Assembly: GCA_964445765.1 (NCBI GenBank)
Contig: CAYULD010000001.1
Coordinates: 310,001-374,000 of the forward strand
Length of the DNA stretch: 64,000 nt
Origin: JANPLD01 sp964445765
GTDB taxonomy: Bacteria > Pseudomonadota > Alphaproteobacteria > Rickettsiales > UBA8987
Direction of reading: 5' to 3'
Shown: positions 40,923 through 49,900 of the stretch, piece after piece
Layout: each line of letters begins with the position of its first letter
Numbering within the stretch: position 1 is the first letter of the stretch
Notes under the pieces: generated by a model
Databases searched by the model: none
The model's input: the letters and a program-made list of their open reading frames with translations, nothing else
Told to the model about the DNA's origin: nothing
Translations under genes and position numbers: made by a program

Positions 40923-41306
40923 TTAGGCAGATGCAGAATCAGAAAAATCTAACTTTTCAGCAATTCTAGAGGCTTTACCAGTTAAGTTTCTTAGGTAATA
41001 TAATTTAGCTCTACGAACAACGCCTTTTCTAATTAGCTCAATAGATTCAACTTTAGGGCTGTAAATAGGGAAAACCCTTTCAACACCTTCACCATTAGAA
41101 ATTTTTCTAACCGTGCAAGAAGAATTAATGCCACGATTTCTAAGTGCAATGCAAATACCTTGATAAGATTGGATACGCTCTTTATCACCTTCAATAATTT
41201 TGAAGTTAACTTTAATTGTATCACCCGCCTTAAACTCAGGAATTTTTTTAGTTTCTTTAATTGAGCTTAAATAATTAGCTTCAAATTGTTGTAATTCGTG
41301 TTTCAT
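40923..41306 (-). CDS. rplS: 50S ribosomal protein L19
   Basis: Ribosomal protein of the large subunit at the interface with the small subunit. FKAGDTIKVNFKIIEGDKER, IQSYQGICIALRNRGINSSC, and GEGVERVFPIYSPKVESIEL followed by RRAKLYYLRNLTGKASRI are the L19 blocks. At 127 residues it is typical. It follows trmD by 20 bases, as in many bacteria (rpsP-rimM-trmD-rplS order). Confidence 0.97.
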   Translation of the reverse strand: MKHELQQFEANYLSSIKETKKIPEFKAGDTIKVNFKIIEGDKERIQSYQGICIALRNRGINSSCTVRKISNGEGVERVFPIYSPKVESIELIRKGVVRRAKLYYLRNLTGKASRIAEKLDFSDSASA

Positions 41307-41326
41307 ATAATCTCCGTTAAAAACTT

Positions 41327-42073
41327 TTATTTATCTTTTATATTTTTACTATCGCAATATTTTTGCCATAAATCCGGCCTTCTTAGCTTAGTAACTTCCT
41401 CAGCTTTTTGCAAACGCCATTTTTTAATCTCGCGATGATTGCCTGATTTTAACACCTCAGGAACTTGCATTCCCTGCCAAATATCTGGCCTTGTATAGTG
41501 CGGATATTCAAGCAAATAATTACTTTCAGGCAAGCTAAAACTTTCCTCATCGTGAGTATTTTGGTTGCCTATTACACCATTTAATTTACGAACGCAAGCA
41601 TCAATTAATATTTGTGATGCAATTTCACCGCCTGATAAGATATAATCACCTATAGAAACCTCTAAAAAGCCATATTTTTCAATTAACCTTTGATCAACCC
41701 CTTCATATCTTCCACATAGAATAGTTGTTAGTTTTTGGTCGTTAGTGTTTGTTTGATTGATATTAACAATTTTATCTATAAAATTCTGTGTTAGGCTTAT
41801 GCCTCTTGGGGTTAAAAATATTGCCTGACCTAAACTGCCATATTTTTCAATAACATATTCAACAGAATGCTCTAAAATATCAGCCCTTAAAAGCATTCCA
41901 GCCCCGCCACCATAAGGCGTATCATCAACGCTATTGTGAACATCTTTTGTAAATGAGCGGGGGTTTATAGTTTCAAAACTCCATAAGCCCCTTTCAAGTG
42001 CTTTGCCAGCAAGTGCAAAGCCACACAAACCCGGAAAAACTTCTGGAAATAATGTAATAATATTAAAATGCAT
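41327..42073 (-). CDS. trmD: tRNA (guanine37-N1)-methyltransferase TrmD
   Basis: TrmD methylates G37 of tRNAs next to the anticodon, preventing frameshifting. The SPOUT-fold motifs are LFPEVFPGLCGFALAGKALE, DDTPYGGGAGMLLRADIL, TTILCGRYEGVDQRLIEKY and SIGDYILSGGEIASQILIDA, together with the C-terminal YTRPDIWQGMQVPEVLKSGN. At 248 residues it is typical. rpsP and rimM are not in front of it; rpsU is divergent 86 bases upstream. Confidence 0.97.
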   Translation of the reverse strand: MHFNIITLFPEVFPGLCGFALAGKALERGLWSFETINPRSFTKDVHNSVDDTPYGGGAGMLLRADILEHSVEYVIEKYGSLGQAIFLTPRGISLTQNFIDKIVNINQTNTNDQKLTTILCGRYEGVDQRLIEKYGFLEVSIGDYILSGGEIASQILIDACVRKLNGVIGNQNTHDEESFSLPESNYLLEYPHYTRPDIWQGMQVPEVLKSGNHREIKKWRLQKAEEVTKLRRPDLWQKYCDSKNIKDK

Positions 42074-42159
42074 ATTTTGCTAAATAATGTTGACAAATAT
42101 ATAATCAATATGCATAAAACAACCATAAACTCAAAATATTCTAAGGTAGGTAAATTAAA

Positions 42160-42351
42160 ATGGTTCAAGTTAATGTTCGCGATAATAATGTTGAGGCGGC
42201 TTTAAGAACACTTAAAAAGAAACTTCAGAAAGAAGGCTTATTTAAGGAAGTTAAACAACGCAGATATTACGAAAAGCCTTCTGAAAAGAAACTCAGAAAA
42301 TCTGAAGAAGCACTTAAAAAGAACAGAAAATCAAATAGATATTTTGATTAA
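42160..42351 (+). CDS. rpsU: 30S ribosomal protein S21
   Basis: A short basic protein of the small subunit. NVEAALRTLKKKLQKEGLFK followed by EVKQRRYYEKPSEKKLRK are the S21 hallmarks. At 63 residues it is normal. A good ribosome-binding site (AAGGTAGG) precedes the ATG. An intrinsic terminator follows, so it is transcribed largely on its own. Confidence 0.96.
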   Translation: MVQVNVRDNNVEAALRTLKKKLQKEGLFKEVKQRRYYEKPSEKKLRKSEEALKKNRKSNRYFD

Positions 42352-42376
42352 TTAAGCCTTATATCTTATTTTATAA

Positions 42377-42402
42377 GCCCCCTTTTTGGGGGCTTTTTAC
42401 AT
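42377..42402 (+). terminator. Rho-independent terminator of rpsU
   Basis: The stem AGCCCCC/GGGGGCT with a T-rich loop of 5 bases is directly followed by TTTTTA. It lies 26 bases after the rpsU stop and before the ilvC ribosome-binding site. Confidence 0.92.
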
Positions 42403-42428
42403 AAAAACTAAACAAATAAAGGAAATTT

Positions 42429-43451
42429 ATGAAAGTTTATTATGATGCAGATTGCGATTTTTCAGCAATAAAAAATAAAACAATAGCTATAATTGGTTAT
42501 GGCTCTCAAGGGCACGCACACGCTCAAAACCTTAAAGATAGTGGCGTTGCAAATGTTGTTATCGGCCTTCGTGAAGGCTCAAACACTGCGGTTCGTGCTA
42601 AACAAGCTGGCTTTACAGTTAAAACCCCTGCGGAAGCTACAAAAGGGGCTGATATAGTTATGTTACTTGCGCCTGATGAACACCAAGCAGATATTTTTAC
42701 TAATGATGTTCAGCCTAACCTTAAAAAAGGTGCTTATCTTGCCTTTGCACACGGCTTAAATATTCACTTTGGCTTAATTAAACCTGCTAATGATGTTAAT
42801 ATCTTTATGGTTGCTCCAAAAGGTCCGGGTCATACAGTTAGAAGCGAATTCCAAAAAGGTGGTGGCGTTCCTTGCCTGCTTGCAATTCACCAAGATGCTT
42901 CTGGCGATACTAAAAAAGTTGCACTTGCTTATGCTTCAGGCGTTGGCGGTGGTAAATCTGGTATTATTGAAACTAACTTCCGCGATGAGTGCGAAACTGA
43001 TTTATTCGGTGAACAAGCCGTTCTTTGCGGTGGTGCAACGGCACTTATTCAAGCTGGTTATGAAACACTTGTAGAAGCTGGTTACCCTGCTGAAATGGCT
43101 TATTTTGAATGCTTACACGAATTAAAACTTATCGTTGATTTAATTTATGAAGGTGGGCTTGCGAATATGAGATATTCTATTTCAAACACTGCTGAATGGG
43201 GTGATTTTTATACCGGTCCTAAAATTGTTGATGCAGCTACAAAAGAGAGAATGAAGGCCGCACTTAAAGAAATTCAATCTGGTGAATTTACTAAGAAATA
43301 TATTTCTGATGCAAAAGCTGGTTTCCCTCAGCTTAAAAAGTGGAGAGAAGATTCCGCTAAGCATCCAATAGAATCAGTTGGTAAAAAACTTCGTGATATG
43401 ATGCCTTGGATTGCTCGTAACAAGATCGTTAAAGAAACCCAAGCAGCTTAG
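42429..43451 (+). CDS. ilvC: Ketol-acid reductoisomerase (class I)
   Basis: IlvC isomerises and reduces acetohydroxy acids in valine, leucine and isoleucine synthesis with NADPH and Mg2+. The N-terminal Rossmann motif is IAIIGYGSQGHAHAQNLKDS, and the following VAPKGPGHTVRSEF and DLFGEQAVLCGGATALIQAG include active-site residues. ECLHELKLIVDLIYEGGLAN carries the Mg2+ ligands. At 340 residues it is the short class I form. A Shine-Dalgarno sequence (AAAGGA) precedes the ATG. Confidence 0.97.
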   Translation: MKVYYDADCDFSAIKNKTIAIIGYGSQGHAHAQNLKDSGVANVVIGLREGSNTAVRAKQAGFTVKTPAEATKGADIVMLLAPDEHQADIFTNDVQPNLKKGAYLAFAHGLNIHFGLIKPANDVNIFMVAPKGPGHTVRSEFQKGGGVPCLLAIHQDASGDTKKVALAYASGVGGGKSGIIETNFRDECETDLFGEQAVLCGGATALIQAGYETLVEAGYPAEMAYFECLHELKLIVDLIYEGGLANMRYSISNTAEWGDFYTGPKIVDAATKERMKAALKEIQSGEFTKKYISDAKAGFPQLKKWREDSAKHPIESVGKKLRDMMPWIARNKIVKETQAA

Positions 43452-43486
43452 TGAGGGGTTAGGTTATAGGTTCTAGGGGCTAGGAG
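43450..43486. repeat. Degenerate heptamer repeat (TAGGGG/CTAGG type)
   Basis: The DNA after the ilvC stop reads as degenerate 7-base units (GGGGTTA, GGTTATA, GGTTCTA, GGGGCTA, GGAG). The same family forms both arms of the inverted structure at 59042-59280. Confidence 0.6.
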
Positions 43487-43497
43487 TTTTATAATTT

Positions 43498-43622
43498 CAA
43501 GTTACAATTATTATTCTAAAATATCCTTTCTCTCTGGGAAAGTTTTACTTCTTAATCCCCTCTCCCATAGGGAGAGGGGATATTTTAGAGAATAACAATT
43601 ACCGCTTGCCACTTGTAACTTG
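43498..43622. repeat. Nested inverted-repeat element between ilvC and tatD
   Basis: Outer arms are CAAGTTACAA (43498-43507) and TTGTAACTTG (43613-43622). Middle arms are TTATTCTAAAATATCC (43511-43526) and GGATATTTTAGAGAATAA (43578-43595). An inner hairpin is CCCCTCTCCCATAGGGAGAG-type (43557-43579). The symmetry suggests a small non-autonomous element or a repetitive palindrome. No coding sequence is visible in the 206-base gap. Confidence 0.75.
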
Positions 43623-43657
43623 CACTTGACACTTCCACAAACCACAACCACAAATCT

Positions 43658-44437
43658 ATGCTAGTTGATTCTCATTGCCATCTTAATTTTCCAGAATTGA
43701 AAAATGATATTTCAGGGGCGATAAAACGAGCTGAAAATGCTGGTGTGAAATATATGCAAACAATTTGCACCCATCTTGAAGAATATGAAGAAGTTTACAA
43801 AATTGCAGAAGAAAACCAAAATGTTTTTGCTTCTTGCGGTATTCACCCTCACGAAGCAGATAAATTTCAAACTAACGCACAAGAATTAATCAAGCTATCA
43901 AACCGCCCTAAAACTATTGGAATTGGCGAATGTGGCTTGGATTATTATTATAAAAATTCTACCCCTGAAAATCAAAAGAAAAATTTTTTAGCACATATTG
44001 AGGCATCTCAAACTAGAAAACTTCCGCTTATAATTCATACTCGTGATGCAGAAGAAGATACTTACGAAATATTAAAATCTGAACTTAAAAATGCTGAGTT
44101 TCCAGCACTTCTTCATTGTTTTACTGGCACTGCTGATTTAGCAAAAAAAGCCTTAGATTTAGGTTTCTATATATCAATTTCAGGGATTGTAACTTTCAAA
44201 GGTGCAAAAGATTTACAAGAAACTGTAAAAAATATTATCCCGCTTGAAAGGCTTTTAGTTGAAACTGATTCTCCATTCTTAGCACCAGTTCCAAATCGTG
44301 GAAAAAGTAATGAGCCATCATACACAATTCACACTGCAAATTTTATCGCAAACTTAAAAAATACTTCTATTGAAAATATTGCAGAGAATACCACAGAAAA
44401 TTTTTTCAATCTTTTCAAAAAAGCCAAAAGAAGCTAA
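43658..44437 (+). CDS. TatD-family metal-dependent hydrolase / DNase
   Basis: A 259-residue TIM-barrel enzyme with all metal ligands: DSHCHLNFPE at the start, GIHPHEADKF, the Glu in GIGECGLDYYY, IIHTRDAEEDTY, LLHCFTGTADLA and the Asp in LVETDSPFLAPVPNRGKSNE. TatD proteins are 3'-5' exonucleases or deoxyribonucleases. TatD and YcfH-like paralogues cannot be distinguished here. Confidence 0.93.
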   Translation: MLVDSHCHLNFPELKNDISGAIKRAENAGVKYMQTICTHLEEYEEVYKIAEENQNVFASCGIHPHEADKFQTNAQELIKLSNRPKTIGIGECGLDYYYKNSTPENQKKNFLAHIEASQTRKLPLIIHTRDAEEDTYEILKSELKNAEFPALLHCFTGTADLAKKALDLGFYISISGIVTFKGAKDLQETVKNIIPLERLLVETDSPFLAPVPNRGKSNEPSYTIHTANFIANLKNTSIENIAENTTENFFNLFKKAKRS

Positions 44438-44497
44438 AATATTGATAACTACTAAATTTTATTTATTTTTACTTTTAGTAAGAAAATTAAAAATTTT

Positions 44498-45535
44498 ATG
44501 TCATTAATTCTAAATGCTATTGAAAAACTCTCTAATGGAATTGGTTTAGAAGAGATTGAAACGCAAGATCTATTCTTAGCAATTATAAATGGTGGTGTAA
44601 CACCTGCACAAATTGCTTCTATTCTAACAGCATTAAGGGTTAAGGGTGAATCTGCAACGGAAATTATTGGAGCAACCAAAGTTATGCGTTCCAAAATGTT
44701 AAAAATCCCGATTGATTCAGTTCTGCAAGAAAAAATTATTGATACTTGTGGCACAGGCGGTGATAATAAAGGAAGTTATAATATTTCCACTGCTGTAGCC
44801 ATAGTTGTTGCAAGCTGTGGCGTTCCAGTTGCAAAGCACGGCAATCGCTCTGTATCATCTCTAACAGGCTCAGCAGATGTTCTTAAAGAACTTGATGTTA
44901 ATATTGAACTAAGCCCTCAGCAATCCGCTTCTTGCTTAGAGCAAATCGGCTTATGTTTTCTATTCGCTCCTTTATATCACAAAGCAATGGCATCAGTTGC
45001 ATCTATTAGAAAGGAGTTAAGCATAAAAACTATTTTTAATTTACTTGGGCCCCTTTCAAACCCAACTGAGCCAAAAAGGCAAATTATCGGCGTTTTTGCT
45101 AGAAAATTTTTGCCTATAATCGCAGAAGCAGGCAAAGAGCTTGGCTATAAACATTTAGCTATTGTTCACGGAAAAGATGGCAGTGATGAAATTTCAATTA
45201 CAAATTCATCCTATGTTTGTGAGCTTGTTGATGGCAAAATTTCCTCTTATGAAATTAATCCGCAAGATTACGGCCTAAAATTATATAGTGAGGAAGAAAT
45301 TACTGGTGGCAACGCAGAAACCAATGCAAAAGCACTCAGAGATTGCCTTAAAGGCATTGAAGGTGCTTATCTTGATGCAGTGCTAATAAATTCTGCTATG
45401 GCATTAAAAGTTGCAGGCAGAGTTGAAGATTTGCAGGAAGGAATTAAAATTGCAAATGCGAGCATAAAATCTGGAAATGCACTTAAAAAACTAGATAGGC
45501 TAGTTGAAATTACAAATTCATTTATGCTGAATTAG
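44498..45535 (+). CDS. trpD: Anthranilate phosphoribosyltransferase
   Basis: TrpD joins anthranilate to PRPP in tryptophan synthesis. The PRPP-binding glycine loop is IIDTCGTGGDNKGSYNIST, the next block is VAKHGNRSVSSLTGSADVL with the KHGN motif, and SVASIRKELSIKTIFNLLGP follows. At 345 residues it is complete. No other trp gene is in the window, so it is dispersed or recruited. The next ORF begins two bases after its stop. Confidence 0.96.
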   Translation: MSLILNAIEKLSNGIGLEEIETQDLFLAIINGGVTPAQIASILTALRVKGESATEIIGATKVMRSKMLKIPIDSVLQEKIIDTCGTGGDNKGSYNISTAVAIVVASCGVPVAKHGNRSVSSLTGSADVLKELDVNIELSPQQSASCLEQIGLCFLFAPLYHKAMASVASIRKELSIKTIFNLLGPLSNPTEPKRQIIGVFARKFLPIIAEAGKELGYKHLAIVHGKDGSDEISITNSSYVCELVDGKISSYEINPQDYGLKLYSEEEITGGNAETNAKALRDCLKGIEGAYLDAVLINSAMALKVAGRVEDLQEGIKIANASIKSGNALKKLDRLVEITNSFMLN

Positions 45536-45536
45536 T

Positions 45537-45911
45537 ATGACAAAGTGTATTAAAAATTGCTTAAATTGCTCTTTTCTTTGTAATATTAATAAAGATTTTA
45601 GCACGGGAGAAAAAAGTTATGTTTCACTTAATTTAGAAAATAGAAATGAACTAAAAACATCACATAATTACTCAAATATTAATTGTTTTAAGAAAAGATG
45701 GTTGGGAAATAACTTAAATTATTCTTTTCTAAAATCTTTTAGATGTAAGTCTTTCTATCCATACAATAAAAATAATTCTAGTATAAGTTTAATAGGATTA
45801 GATGAAAAAATAAAAGAGGAAAAACTAGATAGACAGTTTTGGATTTTATTTATTTTAGGATTTATATCTACTACCATTTCTATATTTGAAATTTTTAGGA
45901 AATTATTTTAG
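45537..45911 (+). CDS. Small Cys-motif membrane protein of unknown function
   Basis: This is a 124-residue protein that I do not recognise. The N-terminus has closely spaced cysteines (CIKNCLNCSFLC), with further cysteines at NCFKKRW and FRCKSFYP, compatible with a small metal-binding ribbon. The C-terminus ends with one hydrophobic helix (FWILFILGFISTTISIFEIF) and a basic tail, so it is probably tail-anchored in the inner membrane. It starts two bases after trpD and ends six bases before ldcA, so it is most likely in an operon with them, although its AT-rich, Asn/Lys-rich composition differs from theirs. Confidence 0.7.
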   Translation: MTKCIKNCLNCSFLCNINKDFSTGEKSYVSLNLENRNELKTSHNYSNINCFKKRWLGNNLNYSFLKSFRCKSFYPYNKNNSSISLIGLDEKIKEEKLDRQFWILFILGFISTTISIFEIFRKLF

Positions 45912-45917
45912 ATTATT

Positions 45918-46853
45918 ATGACTATAAAAAAAATTAAGCCAAAACCTTATGAGCCTCTTAAAAAAGGTGATATTGTTGAAATTCTTGCCCCCGCTTATGG
46001 CATTAAACCTCAAGAGGTTGAACGCATTAAAGAATATATTAAATCTCTTGGTTTAGTTCCAAGGGTTCCAGCTAATTTATTGGAAGGTGATTTAATTGCT
46101 TCTGCAACTGAGGAATCTCGGTTTAGGCAATTAAAGGATGCAATCTTTGCAGAAGATTCAAAAGCAATTTGGTGTGTTAAAGGTGGCAGTGGAAGCCCCC
46201 AAATTATACCACATCTTGCAAAAATTAAAACACCACCCAAGCAAGAAAAATTATTTATCGCCTTTAGTGATATTACTTCAATTCACTTTTTCTTAAATCA
46301 AGAATGGGGCTGGAAAACAATTCACGGGCCAATTTTATGGCAAATTGTGCGTGAAAGAATTGATAAGGAATCTATTGCTCAAATTGAAAATTTAATCTTC
46401 GGCAAAAAATATAAAAAAGATTTTTCTTTAACGCCTATTAGTAAAAATTTGAAACCACAAACCATTAATACAAAAGCAATTATTGGCGGAAATCTTAAAT
46501 TAGTGCAATGCTCAATTGGCACAATATGGCAAATTAAAGCGAAAAATAAAATTTTACTTTTTGAAGATATTAATGAAAAGCCTTATCAAGTGGATAGAAT
46601 ATTAACCCATATTCAGCAATCCAATTTATGTAATGGTGCAAAAGCCATTATATTTGGGGATTTTGAAGGCGGTGAAATTGATATGGATATGCCTTTAATT
46701 GAAAAGATTTTAGAGAGATTTGCAGAGCAAATAAAAATTCCTGTTTTTAGAATTTCTGGAATTGGTCATACAGAGAGAAATTATGCTATTCACTTCGGAA
46801 CGCCAGCAAAAATCCAAATTTCTAAAACCTGCAAATTGATTTTAGATAAATAA
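45918..46853 (+). CDS. ldcA: LD-carboxypeptidase, LdcA-like (S66)
   Basis: LdcA removes the terminal D-Ala from murein tetrapeptides during peptidoglycan recycling in the cytoplasm. The nucleophile region is AIWCVKGGSGSPQIIPHL with the GS motif. FSDITSIHFFLNQEWGW follows, the Glu lies in LFEDINEKPYQVDRIL, and the His in GIGHTERNYAIHFG. At 311 residues it is normal. It acts in the same pathway as the NagZ-like enzyme at 7039. It converges on rpoC. Confidence 0.9.
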   Translation: MTIKKIKPKPYEPLKKGDIVEILAPAYGIKPQEVERIKEYIKSLGLVPRVPANLLEGDLIASATEESRFRQLKDAIFAEDSKAIWCVKGGSGSPQIIPHLAKIKTPPKQEKLFIAFSDITSIHFFLNQEWGWKTIHGPILWQIVRERIDKESIAQIENLIFGKKYKKDFSLTPISKNLKPQTINTKAIIGGNLKLVQCSIGTIWQIKAKNKILLFEDINEKPYQVDRILTHIQQSNLCNGAKAIIFGDFEGGEIDMDMPLIEKILERFAEQIKIPVFRISGIGHTERNYAIHFGTPAKIQISKTCKLILDK

Positions 46854-46862
46854 TTATTTACC

Positions 46863-46898
46863 AAGCCCCCCTCCCTTTTATAAGAGAGGCAGGGGCTT
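46863..46898. terminator. Bidirectional terminator between ldcA and rpoC
   Basis: An inverted repeat with outer arms AAGCCCC and GGGGCTT, and an inner CCTC/GAGG pairing with a mismatch, lies between the two converging genes. On the plus strand TTTAACTT follows the stem. It would terminate the ldcA transcript and perhaps the long rpoBC transcript. Confidence 0.75.
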
Positions 46899-46929
46899 TA
46901 ACTTAGAGCAATAAAAAAAACAAACAAAA

Positions 46930-49900
46930 TTAGTTAGCTTTTCTTTTCTTGCTTTCTGTGGTTGTTTCCGCAGTTTCAGCAACTGAAGGGTTTTCAGCTT
47001 CATATGCTTGGCGTTTAAGCTCTCTTTCTTTTAGAACTTCATTATCAAGCCTTTGAGCTTCTTTTTTAGCCTTACGATAATATGCACCAGTTCCCGCTGG
47101 AATTAAGCGACCAACTATCACATTCTCTTTTAAGCCTCTTAAATTATCAACCCTACCAGCAACTGCTGCTTCTGTAAGCACACGAGTTGTCTCTTGGAAT
47201 GAAGCCGCAGAAATAAAGCTGTTAGTGTGTAGTGATGCTTTTGTAATACCTTGAAGAACAGGAATTGCTTTTGCAGGTTTTAAGCCTTCTGCAACAAGCT
47301 TTTCATTAGAGCGATTAAACTCTTCTGCATCAACTTCTTCACCAACTAGATAAGTGCTTTCACCTTGTTCTGCAACTTCAACTTTTTGTAACATTCTAGA
47401 GATTATAATTTCAATATGTTTGTCATTAATAACAACACCTTGAAGCCTATAAACTTTTTGCACTTCATTAATTAAGTAAGAAGCTAAAGCCTCAACACCC
47501 ATAATGCGAAGTATATCATGAGGAACTGGCGTTCCATCCATTAATAAATCACCTTTCTGAACTTGATCGCCTTCATTAACCAATAAATGTTTGCCTTTAG
47601 GAATAATATATTCAATAGGCTCAATATCAGCACTTTTTGGAACTATTGAAATACGAGTTTTAGATTTATAATCCTTACCAAATTGAATATAACCATCAAT
47701 TTCAGCAATGATTGAGTGATCTTTTGGCTTGCGAGCTTCAAATAACTCAGCAACTCTAGGTAAACCACCAGTAATATCTTTTGTTTTAGATGATTCTTTA
47801 GGAATACGCGCAACAACATCACCAGCGTGAACCTCTTGACCATCTTCAACTGAAAGAACCGCATCAATAGGCAAGAAATAACGAGCTTCTAAGCCGTTTG
47901 AAAGGCATACTACATTTTCCTCAGCATCTCTTAGAGTAATTCTAGGGCGAAGTGCTGAGCCACCTTTTGCAACCTTCCAATCAGATACTACTTTAGAAGT
48001 AAGACCAGTTGTTTCATCAACTACTTTTCTAAGTGATATACCTTCAACTAAATCCCTATAAACGATATGACCAGATTTCTCAGTAATAATCGGGATTGTA
48101 TATGGATCCCACTCAGCAAGTTTTTGTCCAGCCTTAACTTTTGAGCCTTCATCAACAGTCATTCTTGCGCCGTATGGAAGTTTATTTCTAAAACGCTCCC
48201 TCCCCTTTTCATCAAGAACAATAATCTCACAAGCTCTGCTTAGAACAACATTTTTACCTTGAGAATCAACAACGATATTTCTGTTTTCAATCTTAATTGT
48301 TCCATCTATTGGTGATTCAACGCCAGATTGCTCCGCACTAGAAGTTGCCGCACCACCAATGTGGAAGGTTCTCATTGTAAGCTGAGTTCCCGGCTCACCA
48401 ATTGATTGTGCTGCAACAACGCCAATTGCTTCACCAACATTAACAAGATGCCCTGAAGCTAAATCTCTGCCGTAACATTTTGCACAAGCACCATTATGAG
48501 ATTTACAAGTGATAACTGATCTAACTTTAACTGCATCAACACCGGCTGCATCAATTTTATGGGCTTTTTCTTCATCAATAAGCTCACCTTTTGCAACTAA
48601 TAATTCGTTTGTAACTGGGTTACGAACATCATTAGCCGAAGTTCTACCAATAATTTTATCAGCTAGAGAAACTATTACATTTCCGCTATCAATTTCTGCC
48701 CTTTGAACAAGCCCATCATCTGTGCCGCAATCATGCTCAATGATGATAACATCTTGTGCCACATCAACAAGCCTACGAGTTAAGTAACCTGAATTTGCAG
48801 TTTTAAGAGCTGTATCAGCCAAACCTTTCCTCGCACCGTGAGTTGAATTGAAATATTCAAATACATTCAAACCTTCTTTGAAGTTTGAAATGATTGGTTT
48901 TTCAATAATCTCACCTGATGGTTTCGCCATCAAACCACGCATACCTGCAAGCTGTTTAATCTGAGCTGCAGAACCCCTCGCACCAGAATCAGCCATCATA
49001 AAGATAGAGTTAATTCCAGATTGACCAGTTTTAGAGTTATCATTAGTAATTTTTGATTTACCGCTAACATATTTCATCATCTCATTTGCAACTTGATCAG
49101 TGCAGTGAGACCAAGCATCAACCACTTTGTTATATTTCTCTTTACGAGTGATTAAACCTTCAGAATATTGCTTTTCAAACTCAAGAACTTGTTTCTCAGT
49201 TTTTGCGATTAAATCTTCCTTACTTGGTGGAACAATCATATCATCCATACCAATAGAAATACCAGCTTTACAAGCGTGCTTAAAACCTAATTGCATTAAT
49301 CTATCAGCAAATATAACGGTTGCTTTTGGCCCACAATGACGATAAATTTCATCAATAATTTTAGAGCATTCTTTTTTAGTTAAAGGCTTGTTAATTATAT
49401 CAAAAGATACTTTTTCGTGCCTTGGTAATAAATCACCAATTAAAGCTCTGCCCGGCGTTGTTTCAACAACTTTAACTATCTTTTCACCATCAGCATTTAC
49501 AGTTTCAAATCTAGTTTTAATTTTCGCGTGCATTGAAACAGCCTTTGCATCAAGTGCGTGTTCAATTTCACCGATATTTCTGTAAACTGAATTTTCGCCA
49601 ATTTCACCATCAAATTGTAATGATAAATAATATAAACCAAGCACTATATCTTGTGTTGGAACAATAACAGGTTTACCACTTGCAGGTGATAAAACATTGT
49701 TTGAAGACATCATCAGAATACGAGCTTCTAATTGTGCTTCAATAGATAGTGGAACGTGAACTGCCATTTGGTCGCCGTCAAAATCAGCGTTGAAGGCGGT
49801 GCAAACTAGAGGGTGCAGACGAATTGCCTTACCTTCAATTAGAATAGGTTCAAACGCTTGAATACCAAGCCTGTGTAGAGTTGGTGCACGGTTTAGAAGA

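Noticed and set aside
43658..44437. Hydrolase in a prophage or mobile region because of flanking palindromes
   Set aside because: TatD is a core gene and no integrase, transposase or phage gene is near; the palindromes are intergenic repeats only.
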